The notes beneath the pieces are model-generated. The model was given only the letters and a program-made list of their open reading frames with translations. It was not told the DNA's origin and made no database searches. A DNA stretch of 64,000 bases from Urechis unicinctus (lineage: Eukaryota; Annelida; Polychaeta; Xenopneusta; Urechidae): NCBI GenBank assembly GCA_034190875.2, contig CM067356.1, forward strand, positions 50,851,263 to 50,915,262, in the 5' to 3' direction. The first letter of the stretch is position 1, and the number at the start of each line of letters is the position of its first letter. Position numbers and translations under genes: made by a program. This document shows positions 43,935 to 55,017 of this stretch, piece by piece.

Positions 43935-46350
43935 GTTTTCAACGACATTACTTAAACCATTCCGAACCATGTAAACCAGTTCTTTTTAGAATATAAATCG
44001 AAACCTGTCTGCAGCAGAATTAATGTCGAGGAAATATGCGCCTATGTTTACACCAACAAGTGCGCTTTAGGATGTATGTGTTATGATCTAGATGAATAAA
44101 ATGGCCTTTATAATTGTTGTTACCAATGTCATTTCTACTGATGTGTTTAATTTTGGTTTCTTTTAATCCTTCATTTCTTCTTATCTGGTGCATTACAAGA
44201 CCACAGGATTTCAAGCTGAACTGATGAATGAAAGATCTGTCAGTGGTGTTAGACCAGTCTGGCTTGGAGTCTGACGTTTTCCCGAACTAAACGTCGTCTT
44301 CTTTGGTTCGAATTGGTAAGGCAGAAGCTGTCTACTTTCAAACCGCAACATAATGCATAATCAAAAAGCTGTACCAAGCTAAATCTCTTGCCGCTCGCAA
44401 AACAAATTACCGATCGGCAACGCACTGACAGTAAACAACGCGACCGCTTGCTAGTGCTGGTTGCGCCTGTGACATCACCACAAAAAAGGCGGCGACTTTG
44501 AAATCAGCCCGGACCAAGCGTTTGGAAAAACGAGGAAAATCATCCTTAACATTGTTCTCGACGTCTTTAAAACCCGAAAATATTCAAATTATTGAAGTCT
44601 ATGATATTATTATCTCGTGTCGTTGGCTGAAGCCAGCAGTACATCTCACCTGTTGAAGCTAGATTCGTGTAACGGGTTTTCTCAAGAAACGCTGTTTTTC
44701 TCTGGTTCATAATTACTTTCTCTTGCACAGAGTGCAATGAAAGAAAACATTGCATCGGAGAAAGCCAGTCCAAATATTTCAATTACAAATATGGCGAACA
44801 CCCATGATCTTCACCATGTAATATGCAGATGCACCCAGTGCGATGCGTGTATGAACTCATTTAATGTCAACAGAGTATCTGTTTCACAGTTTGTGGAATT
44901 CTTCTCTTCATGTTGCTTTCTCGTCATCTTTACGGTCACCATCTTTGAATGTTCAAGTCAAGCTTTGATTGATCGCCTTCTCAAGAACCTGTATTGAAGA
45001 TTTGACTGACAGAGGTCATGGATCTTACAGGCTCCAATATGTGGTCGCCTCTAGCCACATATTTCGAATTCACCCAAGATGTAACACACTCATTGCTTAC
45101 CATTTATTGTCTTCGCTGCAGCCTTCCAGCAGATATCAGTCAACAAGAGGCTAGGCAGCAATAGTGACTCTGGTGGACCTCGTCCGGGTGATTTCCAGTT
45201 CATCAGGTGGGTCGTGAAGGGGGCACATGAAACCGCAACCAGACGTTGCGTCCTGTCCGAGTCATCCCTAGGGGTGTAGACTATCAAGCTGTGTTCCTCC
45301 TGCCCGAGTCATCCCTAGGGGTGCACACCATCAAGCTGTGTTCCTCCTGCCCGAGTCATCGAGTCATCCCTAGGGGTGCAGACCATCATGCTGTGTTCCC
45401 AACTGATTCCGAAGTAGGAATTAATCTCCACATTGCAATGATAAGAGACACAAACAATCAAGCAATAGAGAGTCTTGATTTTTATGATAATAAATATCAA
45501 TACTACTCGGCCATGTTAGTTATAAATAGCTCTTTCGAACTAAGTACGGGAGTGATGCATGCATTCGGTGATAAATAGAACCTGACGTTGGTCTTTTGGG
45601 CTAGTGATAAACGAGGTGGCATTTTCATCTTTCAATTTCCCTCGTTGTGTAACACTTTAATACTGAGGATGGTCTATCTGTCACTTAATTGTATTTTCTC
45701 AAATCCCTAAGAGAAGAGCAACAATGGTAAAGATAAGGGGAGATAGTGTTGTTGAGTTTGATGAAGACCATTTTGATTTTATGATGGCTAAAACACGACC
45801 TGCTTAATACAAATATCACAAAGATCTAGTGTCTCAATTTATACAAAATGAAATGACATTTATCTATTGACAGACACTTTTTGCCACCTAAACACAAGAC
45901 AAGATTTCGGCCGAGTTACTAGCGTTGCCATAACGACGCAAGTCGTGCTTTTCTGTTGTAGGATGGGTCGCTTCTCGAATGCCATTCTTGCCTAATTACA
46001 TATAATGTTCACCATTCTCGTCGTTTGTGCTGATTTTATTATTACTGGGGATCGCTCTGACTGTATGCGAATCTTGGTGTTGTAAGAAAAATAGTATGCC
46101 ACATTAATCGGAGGTTAATTTTCATTTCTAATCCCAGCACATAACGTATTATCTTTTCTTATTCGCATTTATCGGGTTGGTTTTCTCCATATTTTTCGGA
46201 GGCAGCAGTAGCTTGTCGGTGAGAGCACAGATTTTAAGACTGATCTGTTTTGTTAGGGTTTCACTCTTCTCCCTTGGACCCGGTTTACAAGAAGATCTTT
46301 TTGATGTTAGCGACCACTTTCTGATTCATCAAGTGAGTTCCAGAATTTTT
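43935..46350. other. No recognised gene; 47-bp tandem repeat at 45252
   Basis: No reading frame here resembles a known family. At 45252-45400 three copies of a 47-bp unit (ccgagtcatccctaggggtg...caagctgtgttcct) occur, the last with an 8-bp internal duplication. Confidence 0.6.
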
Positions 46351-46352
46351 CT

Positions 46353-46544
46353 GGAGATCACAAGATGAGCTGCTCACATTGAATGGAGACCACAAGATGA
46401 GCTGCTCACATTGTCTGGAGACCACAAGATGAGCTGCTCACATTGAATGGAGACCACAAGATGAGCTGCTCACATTGTCTGGAGACCACAAGATGAGCTG
46501 CTCACATTGAATGGAGACCACAAGATGAGCTGCTCACATTGAAT
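46353..46544. repeat. 32-bp minisatellite, six units
   Basis: Six exact-length 32-bp units starting ggagaccacaagatgagctg and ending gaatg or tct-type, at 46353, 46385, 46417, 46449, 46481 and 46513. The ends alternate in the order gaat, tct, gaat, tct, gaat, gaat. Confidence 0.95.
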
Positions 46545-47857
46545 GGAGCCAATTATTCTTACATTGATGTATTAGTATTTTCCCCACTTTTTTAGTTACC
46601 GAATAACACACTAATGTGGTGTTCCATTAAACCCTATACTTACCTTCATGCATGGTACCTGTAATCGTTTTCTTGGATCTTTACCACTAAGGAGCGTATC
46701 GCGTTTAACGGCTCACCATCATGGTGTAACATTTATTGCGTTGAATTTATTTTGAAGTTTGATATATTCCTCTACGTTTATCAATCCACAACAGTGTATG
46801 GTCATATAAAACTTGTTGATAAATAATTAAATTGGAAGAACAAAGGGTAGGTGCCAGGAGACAGATGACATTCTATGGTTGCTGTCTCAGCATCTACCAT
46901 GCTTGCACATCACCCTGTTATGGATAAAGATGACAGATCGCAGTATTTCTTTTCTATTGTAACGTATTCAAACGTTGTGCGTGACATTTTTATCTTCCAG
47001 GATTCCTAATCCTAGAACATGGTTGTAACATTGATGCCTACGTGTCAAGCATAATATGCAAGTTTGTCAACGATCGTATTTTTAACACCGGTAAAATTCT
47101 GTGCCAATATTATACACAATTGAATGTTTGTGTTGATGGAAAATGAATAATTCGTATCTACAATCAGATATATGAGCGTTGATTAACGAGCATGCGACGT
47201 CTGTCTGTAACTGATTATTACCTCACTGCAAAGTACCCCATATCTACCATCGCGCGTATTGGGATGTTCTTTGTACGTTTCGATAGTTGTTCGTTTGTGT
47301 AAATTTAGTTTCGCTCACTTCACCAACTTTCTTAGTCGTGATCGAATATAGCAACCGAAATATTGACCAGTATCAGACCAGAGCTTTTAAGCGGTCACCG
47401 ACCGTCTACAAAGCGAAGGTGGCAAACAATCTATTCATATTCCACAGCATGCTCCTTTCCTATCCGCTATCTGTTACTGATGGTAAGAATGGTGAATCAA
47501 TGAATTTGTTGTTTATCTTACATTCAGTGGAATGACCTATTAGATAGACGCAAGTCAGCAACATTGAAATGTCTGCTATTTTACCAACCCCACGGTTCAG
47601 ACATTAGGATAAATTCTACAATGAAGGCATCCTCATGTTCGCTTCCTCTATAATCTAAGCCTTGTGAACTGCATGCGTCGTCTGATTAGGACTATGTTAA
47701 CAAGAATGACAAGATCTTTGTAGTGTTTGTCAATAGTTTTACTTACAATATGCGAGTACGTGGATAATAAAGGCATAAAACATAACAATTATATTATATA
47801 TAAAAAATAAATATAGATGACTATGTGTTTTCATGATGCAGTTGAGTTTGGGAACAG
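46545..47857. other. No recognised gene; LINE-tail relic at 46595-46650
   Basis: A short piece resembling the LINE 3' terminus (aacacactaatg...ccattaaaccctatacttacc) lies at about 46603-46645. The remaining sequence, downstream of the STRA6-like gene, may include its 3' UTR but shows no other feature. Confidence 0.5.
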
Positions 47858-48576
47858 TCACTGAGGAGATGCGGTTCCCTCAATATGAACCTCTGTCATA
47901 CCCGGCAACGACTGGTCCTCGAGGGAAGAATTGCTTGTTCGAACAGCAGTTTTGCCTGAGGTAGTGGATGTGTCTTCAACCCCTGAATTACCAACATCAG
48001 TCGGCATCCCATCTGCTTCTGTGGCATTAGTGTTTGCGTCGTCTATAGAACTGCCCTGAACTGAATACGTAGTCGTTTGATCTCCCACGTTAGAACTGTC
48101 AGAGTCAATGTCTGTTTGTGAGTCCGCGTGAGAGCCTACACAAGCTGTACATGTATTAATACCATCAACACACTCTTGGCTACATGTCTGTATAGACATG
48201 GACTTCCGGCGGCTCGCCTTAACTTTGGTTCCGTACAGCAACACCTCCATCAACTCGAGTTGTTCCCGCAGCTTGTGGTAGCGGTCAACGTTGGTCATGA
48301 CGACGGCCTGTTGGATATTGCTCTCCTTGCTGGCCACAATCTCGTTATTGGAGCGGGCCAGCTGGTTGTTGTCCTGGTAAAGCACGGCCAGCTCGCGGTT
48401 CGAGCGTCGGTCCGTGATCAAACGCGGGTTGTGGATGAGTGTGTAGGCGAGGAACCAGCGCTGCCTCGCCCGGCCGCTCATCCCATAACCTGCTTCATTG
48501 TCAATCATCTTTTTCGTGAGTCCCATTTCGCAGTCAGCTGAAGACAAGTGTAGAGTCCGATGCTTCGAGACGAACA
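47858..48576 (-). CDS. STRA6-like last exon with long C-terminal tail
   Basis: The exon completes a codon across the acceptor, reads [20 protein letters not shown], the conserved [16 protein letters not shown], a helical charged stretch (NREL...[15 protein letters not shown]), and [20 protein letters not shown]. It then enters ~120 residues rich in Ser, Thr, Asp and Asn ([18 protein letters not shown]). Human STRA6 ends soon after the RARW motif, so ~190 residues are extra. The tail could be a phosphorylation-rich cytosolic segment (inference). A long antisense frame at 48128-48541 is its shadow. Confidence 0.85.
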
Positions 48577-51500
48577 CTCACAATGGATACCTCCAATTGT
48601 TCAAATCAATGTGTGAATTGTAATTCAAATAAACGTTTCACCTACTTGCTGATAACGGGTCGCCAACCTTGACCTCAATCTTGGTCTGTGCTTTCTCGCC
48701 CTCGTCGATAACATTTGTATAATCGTAACTTCCCTTGCCAGGCGATGTCACAGTAGACATGCTGAGTACAGGCTTGCCATTTGATCCACCCCCGGCGATT
48801 TCTCCACTCGTATCTTTGGTTATATCCTTCATGATTTGGCAGAAGATGCGCAGCACTGGGTGACTGTGGGTCTCCTCAATGTACAGCATGCCCACATACG
48901 CCATGTAGCCTGGAAACAATAGGGTAACAGTGACATTTCCATCTCACCTAGTTCATCTTACTCAGCAACACGGTTACTATGTTAAATTACCGTGCTATTT
49001 TCTTTACCTTTATCTCCTGTTTCCATGCCAGACATCAGAACACATCGATCAAGACGTCCGAGAAATATAAGGCCAAATACGAGGCCCTTCAGTATCCGGA
49101 AAAGACAGGAGAAAAGACCTGTTTGGATGTTAGCCAAGAAGAAGAAGTAGTTGAAGACGTGGAAGAAGCGACTGGAAGCAAACATTTGAATACCATCGCA
49201 TTAACCGCTGGGTTGGGACCATTTTAGATCATCATTTCGAACACAAGGCGATACTTACATTTATTGTACATGCCCGTGTCAATTCAGGTTAGCAAATGTT
49301 TATGAATTAAAGTGAGCGTTAAAATGGTACCACCGCTAACGGGATGTGACTATTTCACAAAGTTCACGTTGTAATCAGGGGGTCCCGTAATAATTATCAC
49401 TCACGGATTGTCCAGAGCTAATGGTTTTTTGTTGTCCTCAGGGTTAATTTTGTCTTGCAGGAACAACTTGTTAGCCAAGACTTTCTGGAGCATCCGGAGC
49501 AAGAAATTCACCACAAACGGTATTCTGTAATCAACAACGTCACCACATTATTTCGAACGCGAAGAAAAAAGTTTTCTCTTATATCACTCCTAAGTAGAAG
49601 TTCATTCGCTATCTTTGTGTGGATAAAATACGCAAATGGACAAGAGAAGCAGGCTAACTCTGTCTCACATTAGAATCTGTGCTAGCCATTCCACTATGGC
49701 AGTGAGGCCGTTCATCAGAGGCAAGACGATGACGAAGATGATGAGCAGTGACAACACCCAGAGGACGAAATTCACAATAAAGAAGCCTGAAATAGACACA
49801 AATGGGTCACACACCAATGAAAGCAGCATGTGATGATAGTAGCTCGGTTTGAGCAGGAGGCTATACTGTCAGTGTACGCGGATGTTGACAATGTTTTACG
49901 GCCGCTGCTATTGGTATCAGCTATAATCCACATCATTCTTACCCCAGATCATGTAGGCGATTTGGAAACCGGAAAACAGCATACAGCTTCTCTGTGGTCA
50001 TTAAACACGGCTCTGATTTAGATGATGCAAGTTTCGTGTAAAGCTATTTGTATTGTTCCAAATTGACTTAAAGCATTGGTTTATTGAGAAATTGAAGTTG
50101 GCAGCCTACCACCACTTCTGCGTTGTCAGACTCATTGCTCGTTGGAAAGTCGACGGGGAGAAAACTTCGATCTCCTTTATATAGCTGTACTGAATTTTTC
50201 CTGTGAACGTCACATTAAGCATAAATGTTTACCCCCACACCTTCTTTGGTTAAATGAACAGTTTATGGGTTTCATTGACGCGAGATTTGTTTAACTGGTG
50301 TGTAGACAGCAGAGATGTCATGTCACCTGTATTGTCCTAGGATGATGAGTATGTTGAAGATGAATAGAAGCATCGTGATCCCGGTAACCACATCCCAGCT
50401 CGCTGAACACAACACCAGCCGGCAATATATCAATCACACATACTACTACCGTTAATGTAAACTTTAATATAGTCGAAGCGCATGAGATGCTAGCTAATGA
50501 CGTCACAACTCACTGCGGACCAAAGTGGTGGCCGCCTGTACGTTATTGACAGTGGACGAGTTGGCGGGGAGGTCCGTTATATTGAGGATCAGGACGGCCA
50601 CATCTTCAAACCAGCCCAGGAATAACTGGTTGAGCCAGAAGTAGATAACACCCAACTGTGACAGATGCATCACACGGAGTCAAAAGCTTATATATGTTAC
50701 CAACCGATTAAACAAGTCGAACCAATGGTAGTTCTGAAATGAATTCGATCATATTCGGTCGATGTCATTAATTTGCCCTGTTGAGCGTTGTCACCCACCT
50801 GGTAGGTGCAACAGAACACCACGCAGATCGTACAGATGATACGGGTGGAGTACCGGAAGCTGGGACGTCTATCATAGACGTAAGTCGAGACCCAGAAGGT
50901 GAACTTCTGCCAGCAGCCCAGCCTGGCCGCGTACGTCTCAGCATGTCTACGTCACAGTGGAACAGCACTAATACCATGAGTTATATGTTTACATCTCGGA
51001 TAAAACAGAGCGAAAATGATAATACTGGTCGTGTCTCGGGGCGGATAAAATGATGTTCTATACCTCATGAGTGTATCAATGTACGGTAAGTATAGGGTTT
51101 AACGGTACACCAACACTGAAAGTGAGTATCAACCACTGAACACGAATGGAAGACGATGTCCGTACCGTGTGGCGCTGTCCGCAAACAAGTCCTTCACATA
51201 ATTCACCTGCCAGTCTTCTGCTATAGGCTTTTCTTCCTGATTACATATATATAATCGGATAAGCTTGTCTTAAATTGAGACAGATATATCGTTCTGCTGG
51301 TGCTACCGAAATACTTATCTTTCCCCCGTTTTCAAGTTGTCACAGGAAAATAATGATTATTTCTCGCGCGAGCAATTTACAGGCCAGCGTTCAAATGTTA
51401 ATGAGGTAAACCACAGCATTTTCAACTTAAAACTAAATTTTTAATTTTTCGCCACGACCCTCTGTGGCTGGTGCTACCGAAATACTTATCTTTCCCCCGT

Positions 51501-52371
51501 TTTCAAGTTGTCACAGGAAAATAATGATTATTTCTCGCGCGAGCAATTTACAGGCCAGCGTTCAAATGTTAATGAGGTAAACCACAGCATTTTCAACTTA
51601 AAACTAAATTTTTAATTTTTCGCCACGACCCTCTGTGGTGTCATGAACATTGCCAATTTCTTAAAAACACCGTAAGCTGTGGAATTATTCGCTCTTTACA
51701 TTGACCGTACAGCTAGTTTTTTTAATTATTTCGTCTTGGTGTTACAAGCAATTATGACTTGGACTGTGTATCTATCGCTCACCACTTCTAAAACATAGCA
51801 TGAAAGCATGTACCTTGTGATAAAACGAAACACACGCAAACCACTTCTGCAAGTCGCTCATTTGACGGCGTTCGTTTGAACTGGGGCGTCTTCCAGTTTC
51901 GTTCAGTTCGAGGGATGTGACCTCGTAAACCACATCGTGACCTTCATCATCTAGTACTCGGGTATGTAATGTACTAAGGGTCTTATGATACATTACTCTT
52001 TGCCCATAATGGAAATCAGGACGTTTGGTAAATTGTCATTCTGTATCAACTACTCTGGTTTTCAGCTAGGTTTCCGAAAAAGGCGGTGCGGGGATGGAGT
52101 GGGCGATGAACTGACATTTAGGGGCTTATTGATGGCATTAAAGTAAGATCACAACGGGATGAAATTTAAACGCCTGACCTTCATTATATCAATAGTAACA
52201 CATGAGAGCGTTTGTACAGCGCTGTAAGTTGATAATCACCTCACCAGGAGGCTCCTCGCCGAGACCACACAGAGCTTGGATGAGCCGGATCAAGTAACGT
52301 AGAGTGAGCCCCCCTAGACAGAAGAGCGTGGGGATCTGTATCACGACGCCGATATACGGCAGCGTCTGTTA

Positions 52372-52434
<63 letters not shown>

Positions 52435-53269
52435 CTGAGAAACAGTGGTACAATAAAAATATATTCAGCTATGGGCAGGTTCAAGTGTTTGATCTGGTAT
52501 CTGTATTAAAGATTTAATATGATTATTCCAGTCAAACTGAATCAACGTTTCCAATGTGGAACGAAACCATATCCTACTGTGGAAATTCTTCATTTTTATG
52601 TTTTATATCATAATATAATATGTAAAGGAGGAATACGCCTTGTGCATCAGAGGATGTTTAGTGAACTTTTGGACCTACCTTGGGCACGGGATTGGCGCAT
52701 ACCCTCAGTATATCGATGTTAACATACAACCTGCAAACAACGCCAGATACGTATTTAGACAAAGGTGTACATCGGTACGTTGTGATGCAACTCTTGAACA
52801 AATGTGCTTATACATATATTCTATTGCACAATAAGTCCTTACATTATACCATACAGAATGCCAAATACCCCCATACACCACAAAAGGATGATACGACCTC
52901 ATAGGGGTAGTTAATAACCGGCCTGTCATGGCCCCAACTGGCGATCCAGTAATTTATAACTACAGGCTAGCGGCTACCTGCTGGTGGACAGGACAATAAA
53001 TCACGCCAACAGTCTAGCAGCTGCGTCATGGAAGGGAATCATTATCTTTGTATATGATATGTTATCGTGAAAACATAGAAATAGGTCAATAACCCTCATA
53101 AGACTGTCATTTAAGTCGTGGACATGCTAAAATAACCTATGACCCGGATGTACTGGGCTACAAAGAGTGACTCCTTTACATATTTTCTCTGTAGCATTCT
53201 AGTCATATCTGTCTTGGTGACATAGGATAAATATCAAACTTAAGTGCTTATATAGAAAATCACAGGGTC

Positions 53270-53354
<85 letters not shown>

Positions 53355-53871
53355 TCATATATACATGTGGATGGTTGACCAGCTAGAAACTATTTTGCTA
53401 TTTCTAAATGCTATTTCTGGCTATTTCCGCACCTTGTTGAGGGTTCTACGTCATGTCTAGGGGGATTGTGGCGACATTGCGTTGTGGTAAATATCACTGA
53501 TGCCTGCTTGTTAGGTAATATTATACGTCGTATATGCGTTACGTAACACTGAGTGCTCTATTGGCACTGGCGGCTATAAGATAAGGATAGGTCTGTGGCT
53601 CACTATGGCCTACCAGAAGCCGGCGTACACGAGGCCCACCAGGTTACCCACTCTCCGGTGGCGAGTGTTGATGCAGAAGAAAAAAGGCGAGAAAGTGATG
53701 CAGACTTCTATCGACAACGCAAGTCCCGCGAGTACTGAAGACAAACCACGCAGAATAATGGGTGATAATACAGGAAGGAATCGAATGTAGGATGAAACAC
53801 CTACATGCTAAAACGTATGTGTTCTTATAAATACATGGGTTTGTTATTTTCACATGGTACAAAATTATTTG

Positions 53872-53968
<97 letters not shown>

Positions 53969-54061
53969 CGTGTGTATATATGTATATGTATATATATAAA
54001 TACTGTGAGCGAATAGTCACAAATATATATATATATATGTGTGTGTGTGTATATATATATT

Positions 54062-54094
<33 letters not shown>

Positions 54095-55017
54095 GTGTCT
54101 GAGTACCTTGCGCCCACACTGCCTCTGGGAACTCGATGTAGTTGCCGGCTCCAGTAAATATCGTCACTATAGTATTGGTGATGGCACCGAAAGCGCATGC
54201 GTATGCCCATCTATGTTCGTAGTCGTCTAAGAGATTAATGGGCCTGGAACACAGCGATAAATCAGTCGGTGCGGGCCAACTCACAAATATCATCTCTCAA
54301 TCATTATTACTGAAAATAAGCTTCTTCTGCGAAAAGGCAATAACAAACATCCAACTTGAATGTTATTGATAGCGTAAGCTTATTCATAATATTTGTAACA
54401 CGACTCGGGTTTAATATATTACGACTCGTGTCTTCGACATTGCAGTCTGGTACATAGACCGCAGTGAAACGATGATTAGATGTCTAAGGTTCACCCTAAC
54501 CTGACCTTACACACTTCTTGACGCGTAAACCACTCTCTACCTGACGGTTTCTTGACAGATGACTACATTGGTAAGTTATAACAAATGCTTTCGTAATACT
54601 AACACGACGATGGCGGGCCGCCCTCCGCAGCAGTCACGGGCTCTGTGGGTTCTCCGCTCCATGAAGCTGTACAGCACCACAGCGACCACCTGGAGCGCGG
54701 GATTAACGGAAACTTCATCACACACGGCCACCACTCGATGCATTTACACGATGGATTTACACGAGATGAATGTACCATACTTCATTTGAATTTACTGAAG
54801 GATGTAACGTGTTTTGGTTGGTGGACGTTATGATAAGAATCGCTGTAGTTAAGGCATAGATGACGTTAGATAATTGTTCCTGCTTCATCGACCGCGGATT
54901 ATTATAACAGGCTGTGATGAGGCAGCGACTTACCGCCAGACCCAGTGAACCATGGAGGAAGAAAGACGGATCGGCTGCAGTCTCGCATAACGTCAGGTTC
55001 CGGGATACGTTGGCCAT
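47858..55017 (-). CDS. STRA6-like retinol transporter (vitamin A receptor family), about 18 exons
   Basis: Multi-pass protein of the STRA6 family, which moves retinol across the plasma membrane. Exons on the minus strand: 54934-55017, ~54609-54689, 54107-54243, 53614-53734, 52679-52703, 52245-52365, 51814-51956 (tentative), 51166-51236, 50799-50946, 50514-50655, 50327-50402, 50110-50200, 49943-49991, 49669-49786, 49405-49524, 49008-49171, 48646-48909, 47858-48576. All have GT/AG edges and matching phases except exon 2 to 3. Landmarks that line up with vertebrate STRA6: [13 protein letters not shown] (exon 2), [40 protein letters not shown], and [16 protein letters not shown] near the end. The start MANVSRNLT has a strong gccATGGcc context and an N-glycosylation sequon. 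Predicted length is ~890 residues versus 667 in human; the excess is mostly the C-terminal tail. It could be an RBP receptor or a retinoid exporter of the RBPR2 type. Confidence 0.88.
51297..51638. repeat. Perfect tandem duplication, 171 bp x 2
   Basis: The unit beginning ctggtgctaccgaaatactt and ending gccacgaccctctgtgg occurs twice in a row without a visible difference (start of second copy at 51468). It lies in an intron of the STRA6-like gene, 60 bp upstream (gene sense) of the 51166-51236 exon. A very recent duplication or an assembly artefact. Confidence 0.95.
51814..51956 (-). CDS. Candidate loop exon of the STRA6-like gene
   Basis: 143 bp (2+141) with GT donor (gtacat) and an AG acceptor (cccgag). 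Phase fits exactly between the 52245-52365 exon (which leaves 1 nt) and the 51166-51236 exon (phase 0); no other exon was found that bridges them. It codes ~47 polar residues ([37 protein letters not shown]) in the cytosolic stretch after TM5, absent from the human protein. The acceptor tract is poor, so this is moderate at best. Confidence 0.5.
52371..52431. repeat. (CA)n microsatellite
   Basis: About 30 CA units, only ~5 bp from the acceptor of the 52245-52365 exon (gene sense GT-rich tract before taacag). Length variation could influence splicing of that exon (inference). Confidence 0.95.
52679..52703 (-). CDS. 25-bp micro-exon of the STRA6-like gene
   Basis: Acceptor actgag, 25 bp, donor gtaggt. 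It takes the 2-nt overhang TG from the 53614-53734 exon to make a Trp, then codes VCANPVPK and hands over in phase 0 to [12 protein letters not shown]. The result W-VCANPVPK aligns with the human WQRAECPQVPK segment between TM4 and TM5. Gene finders usually miss exons of this size. Confidence 0.75.
53271..53350. repeat. (TA)n microsatellite
   Basis: TA array in an intron of the STRA6-like gene. Confidence 0.95.
53872..54092. repeat. Compound (TA)n/(TG)n microsatellite
   Basis: Long TA array broken by tgtgtgtgtgt and ttatata blocks, in the intron just downstream (gene sense) of the 54107-54243 exon. Tyr/Ile-repeat frames across it are artefacts. Confidence 0.95.

Noticed and set aside
46353..46544. 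CRISPR-like array of 32-bp repeats
   Set aside because: Units are contiguous with no spacers, in a eukaryotic context; it is a minisatellite.
48128..48541. 137-codon plus-strand frame
   Set aside because: Antisense shadow of the STRA6-like last exon.
53805..54293. Frames with YIYIYI repeats near the STRA6-like exon
   Set aside because: Microsatellite translation; the real exon (54107-54243) uses only part of one of these frames.
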